Counted from the first letter of the stretch, positions 1 through 8,642 are shown. The stretch is 16,034 bases of DNA from Acidobacteriota bacterium (GCA_028749105.1 JAQUQF010000011.1:1-16034), one strand, 5' to 3'. Notes: a model not told the origin generated them from the sequence alone. A program made the numbers and translations.

Positions 1-228
1 GTCCCCATGCTGGCCGATGATGATCTGCGCCGCCTCACCATGCCCCTCGGCTACTGGGCGGGGAAGAAAGATGTCTTGCTGCCCACAAAAAAGATCGCCA
101 AGCGCCTGCGCCGCCTCGTCCCTCATGCCGACATCTTTATCGACAAGAAAGGCGGTCACGGCTATCATCCGCCCCCCGTCGCCCTGCGCGAATGGCTGCG
201 TCAAGCCTTACCCAAAGAAATACTATAG
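1..228 (+). CDS. Alpha/beta hydrolase, C-terminal fragment (5' end outside window)
   Basis: The frame is open from base 1, so only the last 75 codons are present and the start lies upstream. The segment reads like the end of an alpha/beta-hydrolase fold. A beta-strand and loop 'GYWAGKKDVLLP' places an Asp where the catalytic acid usually lies. About 25 residues later 'KKGGHGYHPP' carries the His expected of the catalytic triad, followed by the final amphipathic helix 'ALREWLRQAL'. Substrate cannot be told: the nucleophile elbow is outside the window. It could be an esterase, a lipase or a secreted prolyl-oligopeptidase-like enzyme. The gene converges with the thiamine-binding protein gene, and the two stops overlap within 223-228. 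Family assignment rests on these two motifs only. Confidence 0.6.
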   Translation, partial: VPMLADDDLRRLTMPLGYWAGKKDVLLPTKKIAKRLRRLVPHADIFIDKKGGHGYHPPPVALREWLRQALPKEIL

Positions 229-528
229 TTTCTTCCTGACCGCGGCGAGCTTGCTTTTCATGGAGATTTTTTTGTCGCGGCGGTCGTCGATGCGCAGCGT
301 GGTCGAGACGCGCAGGGCGCCCATGCGGAACGGCGCCTCGTGCATGGCCTTCACCGCCTCGACGACCTCGTCCATCTCGCCTTCCAGAACGGTAGACATG
401 GGAGTGAGCATGGACTTGAGGCGCGGGAACTTTTTCAGAACCTTCTCGACCGCGGCGACGTAGGCGCTCAGCGAGGGCGAAGCGGTCCCCAGCGGCACTA
501 CCGTCACTTCGGCGACGACCCTGCCCAT
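223..528 (-). CDS. MTH1187/YqgV family thiamine-binding protein (UPF0045)
   Basis: A 101-residue protein, the normal length for the small MTH1187/YkoF-like thiamine-binding family. It opens with the family pattern 'VVAEVTVVPLGTASPSLSAYV'. A mid-protein 'LTPMSTVLEGEMDEVVEAVKAMHEA' then forms the second strand-helix unit of the ferredoxin-like fold, followed by 'GALRVSTTLRIDDRRDKK'. Members are cytoplasmic, oligomeric and bind thiamine or related pyrimidines; no enzymatic reaction is known. The ATG at 526-528 is preceded by a GAGG Shine-Dalgarno. It is the last gene of the asnS - peptidase operon, 22 bases after the peptidase stop. The tail is Lys/Arg-rich. Family call is firm, ligand is by analogy. 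Confidence 0.87.
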   Translation of the reverse strand: MGRVVAEVTVVPLGTASPSLSAYVAAVEKVLKKFPRLKSMLTPMSTVLEGEMDEVVEAVKAMHEAPFRMGALRVSTTLRIDDRRDKKISMKSKLAAVRKKL

Positions 529-550
529 ATTCGTCCTCGCGCGCTCCCGG

Positions 551-1834
551 CTATTTCTTCACCTTGGCCAGGATGTCCTTCATCAGCTCCTTGGGCACGG
601 TGAAGGTGAGCATCTTGAGCTTGACGTAGTCGCCGCGGAAGAAATAATAGCCCTCGTGCCTGCCCCAGCGGGCCGAGCGCCCCGAGTCCTTGACCAGGAA
701 CCAGTCGTGGCCCTTGTAGTTCTTGTAGCCGACGATATGGATGCCGTGGTCGTCCTCGGTGGTGCGGTTGGCGATGCGGAACTCGCGCGCGTCCTGGTCG
801 ATATACTCGCTTGGGATGTCGAAGCTGGGGACGAAGCAGACATCCTGGAAGCCCAGCTTGCCGGCTTCAGAGACGTCGCCGCCGATGCCCACGCTGCAGC
901 CGGCCTTGACCGCCTTGAGGATCAGGGCGTACCACGCGTCGAGAGGCACGTTGAGGTACTCCTTGCTGTGCCACCAGTTGTCGGGGACGGCGTATTCCTG
1001 GAAGGTATAGAAAGGATAAAAGCTGGTCGACATGACGTCGACGTAGTTGTCCATGTCCAGCCTGGTCTCGTTTTTCAAGAACTCCAGCGGGGTCATCTCC
1101 CTGCCGTCGTAGGTGAAGGTTCTGGGCGGCGCCCCCAGGTGCTTGTCCAGGATGACGGCCACGTGCCTGAGGACGTCCTCCTCGTTCCAGAGGTTGTTGG
1201 CCTTCACGTAGTCGAGGAATGCCTTGACTTCCGTGATCAGGCGCTCGTGGTCCAGCTTCTCGCTGCCGGCAGGATAGCCGGGATAGGCCGCGGCAGGGAC
1301 GATGCCGTATGTTTTCCAGATGCGGTTGATGGCGTTGCTCTCGCCCCCCTCGGCCACCAGCGAGGCGCCGCGCTCGCGCACGAAGCGCCGCACTTTCTCG
1401 AGATATTCGAAATAGACGGTCCACATCTCGGACAGCTTGATTTTCCTGCCGCTCAGGCGGAAAATCTCCGACTCGTAGTACGACGTGGTGGCGAAGCTCC
1501 AGCAGGTGTTGGTGTTGTACTGGGCGACGGGAGGGAAGTGAAAAACGGGGTTGCACGCGGCCGGCGACGGCGGCGGATTGACCCCGGCCATATCGGAGAG
1601 GAAAGTGCGCTCCTGTTCCTTGTCCTTGGCTTTTTCCTCGGATTGTCTCTTGCGGATCTTGGCCGTTTCCTCGTCCAGGGCGGCCTGCTCCTTTTCCCGG
1701 GCCTCTTCCATGGCCTTCAGCAGCGGGTCGGCATAGCGCTTCTCATACTTTGCCTTGTTCTTCGCGCCGGCAATGAGCGGGGCGGCGAAGCCGCACAGGG
1801 AGAGGCAGAGCAGCAAAACAAAGATTTTTTTCAT
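551..1834 (-). CDS. Secreted C1-type (papain/bleomycin-hydrolase-like) cysteine peptidase
   Basis: 427 residues from the ATG at 1832-1834, chosen because AAGGAGC lies five bases upstream and a signal peptide follows (residues 1-24, hydrophobic LLLCLSLCGFAAPLIAGA). Residues 25-80 are a Lys/Glu-rich, probably coiled-coil stretch. The peptidase domain runs from about 100 to 415. Gln105 (oxyanion hole) and Cys111 sit in 'QYNTNTCWSFATTSYYES', and His363 in 'DDHGIHIVGY'. The third catalytic position reads 'FLVKDSGRSARWG', with Asp383 where papain-like enzymes have Asn. The layout with a large insert between Cys and His resembles the C1B (bleomycin hydrolase/aminopeptidase C) branch, but the export signal points to a periplasmic or surface role. 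It lies 17 bases after asnS, probably in the same transcript. Substrate unknown. Confidence 0.85.
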   Translation of the reverse strand: MKKIFVLLLCLSLCGFAAPLIAGAKNKAKYEKRYADPLLKAMEEAREKEQAALDEETAKIRKRQSEEKAKDKEQERTFLSDMAGVNPPPSPAACNPVFHFPPVAQYNTNTCWSFATTSYYESEIFRLSGRKIKLSEMWTVYFEYLEKVRRFVRERGASLVAEGGESNAINRIWKTYGIVPAAAYPGYPAGSEKLDHERLITEVKAFLDYVKANNLWNEEDVLRHVAVILDKHLGAPPRTFTYDGREMTPLEFLKNETRLDMDNYVDVMSTSFYPFYTFQEYAVPDNWWHSKEYLNVPLDAWYALILKAVKAGCSVGIGGDVSEAGKLGFQDVCFVPSFDIPSEYIDQDAREFRIANRTTEDDHGIHIVGYKNYKGHDWFLVKDSGRSARWGRHEGYYFFRGDYVKLKMLTFTVPKELMKDILAKVKK

Positions 1835-1851
1835 GGTCGCTCCTTTTAGTA

Positions 1852-3243
<1,392 letters not shown>

Positions 3244-3266
3244 TGCCTCACCTCGCTGATTTCCTA

Positions 3267-3295
3267 ATTGTAGCGCAAAACCCCTTCCCGGGCAA
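3267..3295 (-). promoter_or_regulatory. Sigma70-like promoter for the asnS operon
   Basis: On the minus strand, TTGCCC (3290-3295) is separated by 17 bases from TACAAT (3267-3272). Transcription would start near 3260 and give a leader of about 17 bases that contains the asnS Shine-Dalgarno. It lies about 30 bases from a divergent promoter for the secreted coiled-coil protein. Confidence 0.65.
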
Positions 3296-3325
3296 TCCTT
3301 CCCGCCCGGTGTCCCGTAGCTCCTA

Positions 3326-3354
3326 TTGACTTGCATCGTGTTTCGTTACAAAAT
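3326..3354 (+). promoter_or_regulatory. Sigma70-like promoter for the coiled-coil protein/EFR1 pair
   Basis: TTGACT (3326-3331), a 17-base spacer, then CAAAAT (3349-3354). Only six bases (GCGGCC) separate the -10 box from the ATG at 3361, so the predicted first transcribed base is the A of that ATG. This predicts a leaderless mRNA. It fits the absence of any Shine-Dalgarno before the gene. Confidence 0.6.
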
Positions 3355-3360
3355 GCGGCC

Positions 3361-4197
3361 ATGAAAAACACGATGACATCGACTGGCAAAACCATTGTAT
3401 TTGTAGGGATCTTGTTCTTCTGCCTTTCCGGCGCGGCATCCGTATATGGGGGGGACGATGTCCTGGCCAAGCTCAACCTCTCCCCGGCCGCGGCAAAGGA
3501 AGACGTCCTGGACTCGCTGACCAGCGGCTCCGTCTACAATGAGGCGGCGATGAAGGCGTTCAAGATGCTGCCTGCTCCATCCCGGGCGGCGCTCGTTACC
3601 GCCGGGCTGGGCTGGATTAAAACCTATGCCGCTTCGGCCGAATTCGCCGACGCGTACGGGAAATTCCGCGAGAAGGAAAAGCCGCAGCCCCCGGCGCCGC
3701 GCCCCTCCGCCGACGACGAGATCAAGAAAATGAAGGCCGATACGGAGAAAAGCATCGCCGAGATGCGCAAGAACATGGCCGCCATGGACGCCGAGACGAA
3801 AAAAACGATGGAGGGGGTCATCAAGGAGATGCGCGCCCAGATGGTGCGCATGGAGGAGCCCGGGCAGCGCGACCTCATGCGCCAGATGACGGAGATGTCG
3901 GTTGCCGAGGACAAGCAGCGGCATGAAAATGAGCTCAAGGAGTGGGAGCAGCGGTATCCCGCCGATTCCCGGGCGCTGATCAAAAAGCGCATCCACGACT
4001 TCCTGGCCGCCAGCGCTGACGTCGATTTCTCGGCCAAGCTGGAACCGCGCGGCGACAAGATGATCTTCGCCCGTGAAGAATACGAGGAGAAATCCCCCGA
4101 ATGGAAGTTGTGTTACCGCGCCGGAAAAGAGGCGACCGAAGCGGCCCGCGCCTTTGCCAGAAACTGGCTGACGGAGCTGGAAAAGACCGTTAAATGA
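3361..4197 (+). CDS. Secreted coiled-coil protein of unknown function
   Basis: 278 residues from ATG 3361; no family is recognised. Residues 1-30 form a signal peptide (short Lys start, hydrophobic TIVFVGILFFCLSGAASVYG). Residues 31-105 are a mixed helical region. A Pro-rich linker 'KPQPPAPRP' at about 107-115 precedes a long charged helix or coiled coil at about 117-200, rich in Lys, Glu and Met. A compact C-terminal part (about 201-278) contains 'YEEKSPEWKLCYRAGKEATEAARAF'. Export to the periplasm is predicted. There is no Shine-Dalgarno at 3361, and a promoter ends six bases upstream, so translation is probably leaderless; the ATG at 3373 is an alternative start. The stop codon overlaps the EFR1 start (ATGA), so the two are translationally coupled. 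No function is proposed. Confidence 0.8.
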   Translation: MKNTMTSTGKTIVFVGILFFCLSGAASVYGGDDVLAKLNLSPAAAKEDVLDSLTSGSVYNEAAMKAFKMLPAPSRAALVTAGLGWIKTYAASAEFADAYGKFREKEKPQPPAPRPSADDEIKKMKADTEKSIAEMRKNMAAMDAETKKTMEGVIKEMRAQMVRMEEPGQRDLMRQMTEMSVAEDKQRHENELKEWEQRYPADSRALIKKRIHDFLAASADVDFSAKLEPRGDKMIFAREEYEEKSPEWKLCYRAGKEATEAARAFARNWLTELEKTVK

Positions 4198-4982
4198 AAA
4201 CCGTCGTTTTTTACTATACGGGAACGGGCAATTCGCTGTGGTCGGCGCGGCAATTGGCCGAGAAACTGGGCGGCGCGAAACTGCTGCACATGAAGTGCGC
4301 CGATGCCCTGGCGGCAGGCGAAGCCGAAGTGGTCGGCTTCGTTTTCCCTGTCCACGTGTGGGGCCTGCCGCTTCCGGTCGTGGAGTTCGTCAAAAAGCTC
4401 TCCCTGCGCCCGGAGACGTACCTGTTCGCCCTGGCGGTGAACGCCGGCCAGGTCTCGCGCACCCTGGTCCAGCTGCAGGAAATGCTCGCTCGGCGCGGCT
4501 TGAAGCTTGCCGCCGGCTTTGACATCGTCCTGCCCAGCAACTACATCCCCTGGGGCGGGGCCGCCCCGGCCGAAAAGCAGCAGGAGCGTTTCGCCGCCGC
4601 CCGCGCCCGGCTGGAGGAGGCGGCCGCCTGCATCTCCGCTCGCGAGGCCGGTCCGGTGGAGATGGGCCCCTTGTGGCAGCGCATCGTTTTCACGGCCATT
4701 TACAAGATGAGCTTCAACCAGGTGCACAAAATGGACAAGGATTTCTGGTGCGACGACACGTGCAATGCCTGCGAGATATGCGTCCGCATCTGCCCGGCGG
4801 GGAACATCGAAATGAAAAAAGGCCGGCCGGCCTGGAAGCATCAGTGCGAGCAGTGCCTGGCCTGCATCCAGTGGTGCCCGCAGGAGTCGATCCAGTTCGG
4901 CAAAAAGACGCCGGCCTACGAGCGTTATCGGCACCCGGAAGTGTCGTTGCCCGACATGATTGCCGGAGTCGGGGGGCGTTGA
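4194..4982 (+). CDS. EFR1-type flavodoxin/ferredoxin fusion protein
   Basis: 262 residues. Residues 1-150 form a flavodoxin-like domain whose FMN phosphate loop is 'FYYTGTGNS' (6-14), followed by 'GFVFPVHVWGLPLP'. The C-terminal part carries two [4Fe-4S] motifs. The first has C190, C193, C196 and C200 (CNACEICVRICP); the second has C218, C221, C224 and C228 (CEQCLACIQWCP). An extra C186 precedes the first cluster. This is the EFR1 family architecture, a cytoplasmic electron carrier passing electrons between FMN and ferredoxin-type clusters; its partners are not known from sequence. It begins inside the stop of the upstream secreted-protein gene (4-base overlap) and ends four bases from the convergent UPF0104 gene. 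Why an exported protein and a redox carrier are coupled is unexplained. Confidence 0.9.
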   Translation: MKTVVFYYTGTGNSLWSARQLAEKLGGAKLLHMKCADALAAGEAEVVGFVFPVHVWGLPLPVVEFVKKLSLRPETYLFALAVNAGQVSRTLVQLQEMLARRGLKLAAGFDIVLPSNYIPWGGAAPAEKQQERFAAARARLEEAAACISAREAGPVEMGPLWQRIVFTAIYKMSFNQVHKMDKDFWCDDTCNACEICVRICPAGNIEMKKGRPAWKHQCEQCLACIQWCPQESIQFGKKTPAYERYRHPEVSLPDMIAGVGGR

Positions 4983-4986
4983 CCAC

Positions 4987-6042
4987 TCATCTGCTATAGT
5001 TGGATTTCGTTTCCCTGCGCCCGTTGGCATCCCGATTTTTCCTTGGGCCGCCGATCGCCAGGCAGGCCAGGGCCAGCAGCCCGATCCCGTATTCCCATGC
5101 CTGGCTGGTGATGTGGATGACGAAGCCCGCTTCCTTGATGTTGGCCGCCGGGATGCGCAAGGCGGAAAAAACAATGGCGAAGGCCAATTCCCAGGTGCCA
5201 AAGCCGGCCGGTCCATGGATGGGGAGCATGGCTGACATCTCAGTCGCGGCCAGGCCGAAACTGAAAAGGGAAAAATTTTTCAGGCCGATGCCCAGGTGCA
5301 GCACGCCTTCAAACAACAAAAAATTCTGCACATACTTGCAGAGGCGGCTGGCGAAGCTGATCGCCAGGAGCTTCAGCCGCTCTGAGTTCTTCCCGTGCGC
5401 CAGCAGATAGTTGCTGATGGCACGCACTGTCCTCTCGATCCCGGCCGGCTGCCGGCGTCGCAGTTTGTTTTTTTTCAGGAAAAACTGAAAAAATGGCTGC
5501 GAGAAGAACAGAACCAGGGCTGAAACGGCGAACAGGGCCACCATGGCGGCGACAAAGGGCCAGCGGCTCATTCCGCTTTCGAAAAACAGCAGCAGCCCCC
5601 CCAGCATCAGGGTGAGGGCGATGGAATCGTAAAAGATGGAGACAACGAAGCTGGTTGCGCCTTCTTCCAGGGCGATCCCCCTTTTCTTCGTCAGCCAGGA
5701 ATAGAATGCCAGGGAAGCCGTGCGCCCCGGCAGGAGGTCGACCGAGAAATTGCGCACCAGCGTGATCAGGAATAACTCTCCGAACTTCAGCTTGCCCGCC
5801 AGCAGGACATGGTATTGCCATGTGCGCATAATGGTTCCCAGGAGCGAGATGGAAATGAAAGCGAGCAGGTAGCCCCGGGGAATATTCAGGAGGCTGGCCG
5901 CGATGTCTCGTGCGGAGACATTCCGGAAAAAAGCGGCGACAATGGCGGCCAAGACGGCCGCAGGAATCATGATGTTCCTGACGAATCCGCCAAGTCGCCA
6001 ACCCCGGTTTTTGGCGATGTCCAACGGCTGCCGGACCGGCAT
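4987..6042 (-). CDS. LPG-synthase transmembrane-region-like / UPF0104 membrane protein
   Basis: 351 residues with about eight hydrophobic segments, for example 'IPAAVLAAIVAAFF', 'GYLLAFISISLLGTIM', 'SIALTLMLGGLLLFF' and 'FVAAMVALFAVSALVLFF'. Family features are 'VRNFSVDLLPGRTASLAFYSWL' near 95-116 and 'MLPIHGPAGFGTWELAFAIVF' near 270-290, typical of the lysylphosphatidylglycerol-synthase flippase-like domain. There is no C-terminal aminoacyl transferase domain, so it is not a full MprF. Related proteins are proposed to move lipids or lipid-linked sugars across the inner membrane. The start at 6040-6042 lacks a clear Shine-Dalgarno; the Met codon at 5968-5970 is an alternative that would remove about 24 residues. 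It follows pyrD by 46 bases and may be read through from the pyrKD promoter. Substrate unknown. Confidence 0.82.
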   Translation of the reverse strand: MPVRQPLDIAKNRGWRLGGFVRNIMIPAAVLAAIVAAFFRNVSARDIAASLLNIPRGYLLAFISISLLGTIMRTWQYHVLLAGKLKFGELFLITLVRNFSVDLLPGRTASLAFYSWLTKKRGIALEEGATSFVVSIFYDSIALTLMLGGLLLFFESGMSRWPFVAAMVALFAVSALVLFFSQPFFQFFLKKNKLRRRQPAGIERTVRAISNYLLAHGKNSERLKLLAISFASRLCKYVQNFLLFEGVLHLGIGLKNFSLFSFGLAATEMSAMLPIHGPAGFGTWELAFAIVFSALRIPAANIKEAGFVIHITSQAWEYGIGLLALACLAIGGPRKNRDANGRRETKSNYSR

Positions 6043-6088
6043 CGTGGAATTCAGGGCCGCGGCCCGCCGGAAAGACGACGTGCCGGGC

Positions 6089-7000
6089 TCATGCCTGGAG
6101 CTGGCCCCTGATCTCGGAAAGGCTCTTGATCTTCAGCCGTTCCATCTCCGCCTCGATCTCGCCGGTGATGCGCAGGGCGGCCGCTGGTTCGCGAAAATTG
6201 ATCGTGCCGATCTGGACGGCGGCGGCGCCGACCAGGAAATATTCCAGGACGTCGTGGCCGCTGGCGATGCCGCCCATGCCGATGACCGGGACATAGGCGC
6301 GGCGGCAGACCTCGCGGACCAGCCTCAGGGCCAGAGGCTTGATAGCCGGCCCGGAAAGGCCGGCATAGACGTTGGCGAAAACGGGCCGGCGCGTGGTGAT
6401 GTCGACGGCCATCCCAAGGAAGGTGTTGACCAGGGAGAGGGCGTCGGCACCGGAGTCCTGGGCAGCCTGGGCCACGGCGACGATGTCAACGGCGTTGGGC
6501 GACAGCTTGACGATCAGGGGCTTGCGCACCCTGTCCTTGACCTGGCGGACCAGGCGGGCCGTGTGGCCGGCATCCTGTGCCGGGCAGGCGCCCCCCTGGC
6601 GAACATTGGGGCAGGAGATGTTCAGCTCCAGCATGGCCACTTCGTCCATGGCCGAGAATAGTGCCGCCACCTCCGCGAACTCTTCGTCGTCCTCGCCGCA
6701 GACATTGACGATGATCGGCACCGCGGTCCTTGCATGCAAGCGGCGGATGATCTCCTGGAGAGCCGCGCTCCCCGGTCCGGCCAGGCCGATGGAATTCAGC
6801 AGCCCCGCCGGCGTCTCGTGCAGGCGCGGCGGCGGGTTTCCCGGGCGCGGGTCTCTGAAAATGCCTTTCATGACGATGGCGCCGAGTATATCGAGGTCAT
6901 AGAACGGCAGGAATTCCTCTCCGTAGCCGAAGGTGCCCGACGCCGTGATCAGCGGGCTCTTCAGGACGCGGAAGCCCAGGTCGACGCTCAAGTCGGCCAT
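6089..7000 (-). CDS. pyrD: Dihydroorotate dehydrogenase B, catalytic subunit
   Basis: 303 residues, normal for class 1B PyrD. It oxidises dihydroorotate to orotate in pyrimidine synthesis, passing electrons through FMN to the PyrK subunit and NAD. Visible signatures: N-terminal 'KSPLITASGTFGYGEEF' (14-30), Lys45 in 'IVMKGI', Asn69 in 'LLNSIGL', 'LELNISCPN' with catalytic base Cys130, Lys165 in 'IVKLSPN', 'LVNT' (190-193), and the FMN phosphate site 'GMGGI' (241-245) with 'VQIGT' (262-266). The Cys base, rather than Ser, fits class 1. The ATG at 6998-7000 has a strong GGAGGAG Shine-Dalgarno. The gene overlaps the end of pyrK by 13 bases, supporting a coupled heterotetramer. Confidence 0.95.
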   Translation of the reverse strand: MADLSVDLGFRVLKSPLITASGTFGYGEEFLPFYDLDILGAIVMKGIFRDPRPGNPPPRLHETPAGLLNSIGLAGPGSAALQEIIRRLHARTAVPIIVNVCGEDDEEFAEVAALFSAMDEVAMLELNISCPNVRQGGACPAQDAGHTARLVRQVKDRVRKPLIVKLSPNAVDIVAVAQAAQDSGADALSLVNTFLGMAVDITTRRPVFANVYAGLSGPAIKPLALRLVREVCRRAYVPVIGMGGIASGHDVLEYFLVGAAAVQIGTINFREPAAALRITGEIEAEMERLKIKSLSEIRGQLQA

Positions 7001-7758
7001 TGGATCTCCTCCAGGGGGAAGACGGGGCCCTCGTCACAGACCTTGCGGTAGGTGCCGGAGACGGTGCGGACGGCGCAGCCGTGGCAGACACCGAAACCAC
7101 AGCCCATCAGGGCTTCCAGCGAGGCATGGTTCTCCAGACTGCGCCCCTTCAGCATCAGGGCCAGCCGGGCCAGCATGGCCTCGGGACCGCACGAGAGGGT
7201 GACGTCCGCTCGCTCCTCGCGCACGATCCTTTCCAGGCCGTCGGTGAGGAGCCCCTTTTGGCCGAGCGAACCGTCCTCGCTAAAAATGAAGAGTGCCTGC
7301 AGGCGCAGGGCCTTGATGCGGTCCAGCAGCTGCAGGTCGGCCCGGGTGCGGCCGCCATACAGCAGGAGGAGCGGTCTTCGCTCGGCATAAACCTGGGCGT
7401 AATGGAACAGAGGGACAATGCCGCGCCCGCCGGCAATGAGCAGGACGCGCTTGCCCGGAATTTCCGGGAAGGAGTTGCCCAAAGGGCCGAGGATGTCCAG
7501 GCTGTCGCCGGGGCCAAGGGCGGCGAGCATGCGCGTGCCGCGACCCCGCGCCTGGTAATACAGCCAGATGTAAGGCGGCCTGCTTTCCAGGATGCCAAGC
7601 GGCCGGCGCAGCAGGGGATCGAACGAGGGAGAAACACGTACCATGACGAAATTTCCCGGCTTGGCGGCGCCGGCGTTCCGTGGGGCGGCGATCTTCAGCA
7701 GGTAGTAGTCGCCGCCGAGAGAGCGGGCGTCTTCGATGAGACCGCGTTCGTCTTGCAT
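6988..7758 (-). CDS. pyrK: Dihydroorotate dehydrogenase B, electron-transfer subunit
   Basis: 256 residues, the standard PyrK length. The FAD domain carries 'PLLRRPLGI' (48-56) and 'YYQARGRGT'. The NAD-binding domain has 'LLIAGGRGIVPL' (106-117) and 'TLSCGPEAM'. The C-terminal [2Fe-2S] site has C220, C225, C228 and C241 (MGCGFGVCHGC, then KVC). It transfers electrons from PyrD FMN to NAD+. The ATG at 7756-7758 lies only six bases after a good -10 box and has no Shine-Dalgarno, so the mRNA is predicted to be leaderless. First gene of the pyrK-pyrD group. Confidence 0.95.
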   Translation of the reverse strand: MQDERGLIEDARSLGGDYYLLKIAAPRNAGAAKPGNFVMVRVSPSFDPLLRRPLGILESRPPYIWLYYQARGRGTRMLAALGPGDSLDILGPLGNSFPEIPGKRVLLIAGGRGIVPLFHYAQVYAERRPLLLLYGGRTRADLQLLDRIKALRLQALFIFSEDGSLGQKGLLTDGLERIVREERADVTLSCGPEAMLARLALMLKGRSLENHASLEALMGCGFGVCHGCAVRTVSGTYRKVCDEGPVFPLEEIQWPT

Positions 7759-7764
7759 ATTGGC

Positions 7765-7793
7765 ATTATGCCACTCTTTTTCCCGACTGTAAA
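7765..7793 (-). promoter_or_regulatory. Sigma70-like promoter for pyrK-pyrD
   Basis: Minus strand: TTTACA (7788-7793), 17-base spacer, CATAAT (7765-7770). The -10 box ends six bases before the pyrK ATG, so the expected transcription start is the A of the start codon. The geometry is identical to the promoter at 3326-3354. No attenuator or UMP-responsive leader can fit between promoter and start. Confidence 0.6.
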
Positions 7794-7848
7794 CATGACG
7801 GATCCCGCGGCGGGAGGCCGGGGGGCAGAACGATGCCTGCGCCGGGGG

Positions 7849-8517
7849 CTATCTGGCGGCGGCGGAAGTCTCCATCGTGGAAACGAGGGCGCGCGCTTCA
7901 ACGGCGCTGGGAGTCTCGGCGAATTCGGCGAGAATCCGCTTGAGGGTCGCGATCGCCTCATCGTTGCGCTTGTCGCGGATATTCAGCTTGGCCAGTTGCA
8001 TGAGGACGAGTTCCTTGGCCATGGCAGTATTCTTGTTGGCCAGCAGGCGCTCCAGCTCGCCCCGGGCCTCGGCGCCCTTGCCCCCGGCGGCGAGCACCTG
8101 GGCAAGAAGGGCATGCTTTTCATCGTTGACCAGGGCCACGCGGCTCTTGGCCATCGCCGCCAGGACGGTCTCGGCTTTTTGCAGATCGCCCTTTTGGTAG
8201 TAGAGGGCGGCGAGGAAAAGGTGCCCCGCTGCCGAGATGCCCCTGCCGAACTTCATCCCCTGCAAGGCAGCGATCTTCTGCTCCACGCCCATCTTTTCGT
8301 CGTGCTGGATGCGAAATGCCTCAGCGTAGCGCCGGTTCTCGCCGCTGGAGCTCATATTGTTGAACAGGAACACGGCCAGCAGTATGACGGCGGCCAGGGC
8401 GACGACTCCGGCGCCGATGAGCAGCGGGCGTCGATAGCTCTTGAAGAAAGCGAGGGCTTGCTGCATGAAGTGGACGAACGGGTCGGCTTTCAGGTGTTCC
8501 TTTTCCTTTTTTTTCAT
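7849..8517 (-). CDS. TPR-like membrane-anchored protein (YfgM-like layout)
   Basis: 222 residues. A charged cytoplasmic head (MKKKEKEHLKADPF, 1-14) is followed by one membrane helix at about 31-52 (LLIGAGVVALAAVILLAVFLF). A helical repeat region from about 60 to the end has TPR-like pairs such as 'HLFLAALYYQKGDLQKAETVLAAM' and 'LVLMQLAKLNIRDKRNDEAIATLKRIL'. The layout matches YfgM/TPR_21-type ancillary proteins that act near secretion or outer-membrane assembly machinery, but the sequence does not show which. The ATG at 8515-8517 has GAGGT seven bases upstream, inside the trailer of the tRNA-Arg gene that ends 14 bases before it. The two probably share a transcript. Confidence 0.75.
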   Translation of the reverse strand: MKKKEKEHLKADPFVHFMQQALAFFKSYRRPLLIGAGVVALAAVILLAVFLFNNMSSSGENRRYAEAFRIQHDEKMGVEQKIAALQGMKFGRGISAAGHLFLAALYYQKGDLQKAETVLAAMAKSRVALVNDEKHALLAQVLAAGGKGAEARGELERLLANKNTAMAKELVLMQLAKLNIRDKRNDEAIATLKRILAEFAETPSAVEARALVSTMETSAAAR

Positions 8518-8531
8518 GGTGACCTCAATAT

Positions 8532-8604
8532 TGCGCCTGAGATGACTCGAACATCCAACCCTGGGATTAGGAATCCCATGCTCTATCCTTTGAGCTACAG
8601 GCGC
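8532..8604 (-). tRNA. tRNA-Arg (anticodon CCU)
   Basis: A complete cloverleaf reads on the minus strand. The acceptor stem GCGCCTG pairs with CAGGCGC, with discriminator A at 8532. The D arm is GCTC/GAGC with loop AAAGGATA, which includes the A20-type adenine used in arginine identity. The anticodon stem is TGGGA/TCCCA with loop TTCCTAA, giving anticodon CCT at 8569-8571, which reads AGG. The variable loop has five bases and the T arm GGATG/CATCT has loop TTCGAGT, with one G-U pair at its base. The 3' CCA is not encoded and must be added enzymatically. Confidence 0.95.
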
Positions 8605-8613
8605 AAGACTACA

Positions 8614-8642
8614 CCCATATCATTTTTCGCCGTTCCTGTCAA
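8614..8642 (-). promoter_or_regulatory. Promoter for tRNA-Arg (and the TPR-like gene)
   Basis: Minus strand: a perfect TTGACA (8637-8642), 17-base spacer, and a weaker TATGGG (8614-8619). Transcription would begin near 8607, a few bases before the tRNA 5' end at 8604. The -35 box directly abuts the -35 box of the divergent sensor-kinase promoter. Confidence 0.55.

Noticed and set aside
656..1849. A 397-codon open frame antisense to the cysteine peptidase
   Set aside because: The opposite strand carries a signal peptide and the papain-like catalytic residues; this frame shows only composition bias.
3331..3360. TTG start giving the coiled-coil protein ten extra residues
   Set aside because: It lies inside the promoter and puts charged residues ahead of a normal signal peptide.
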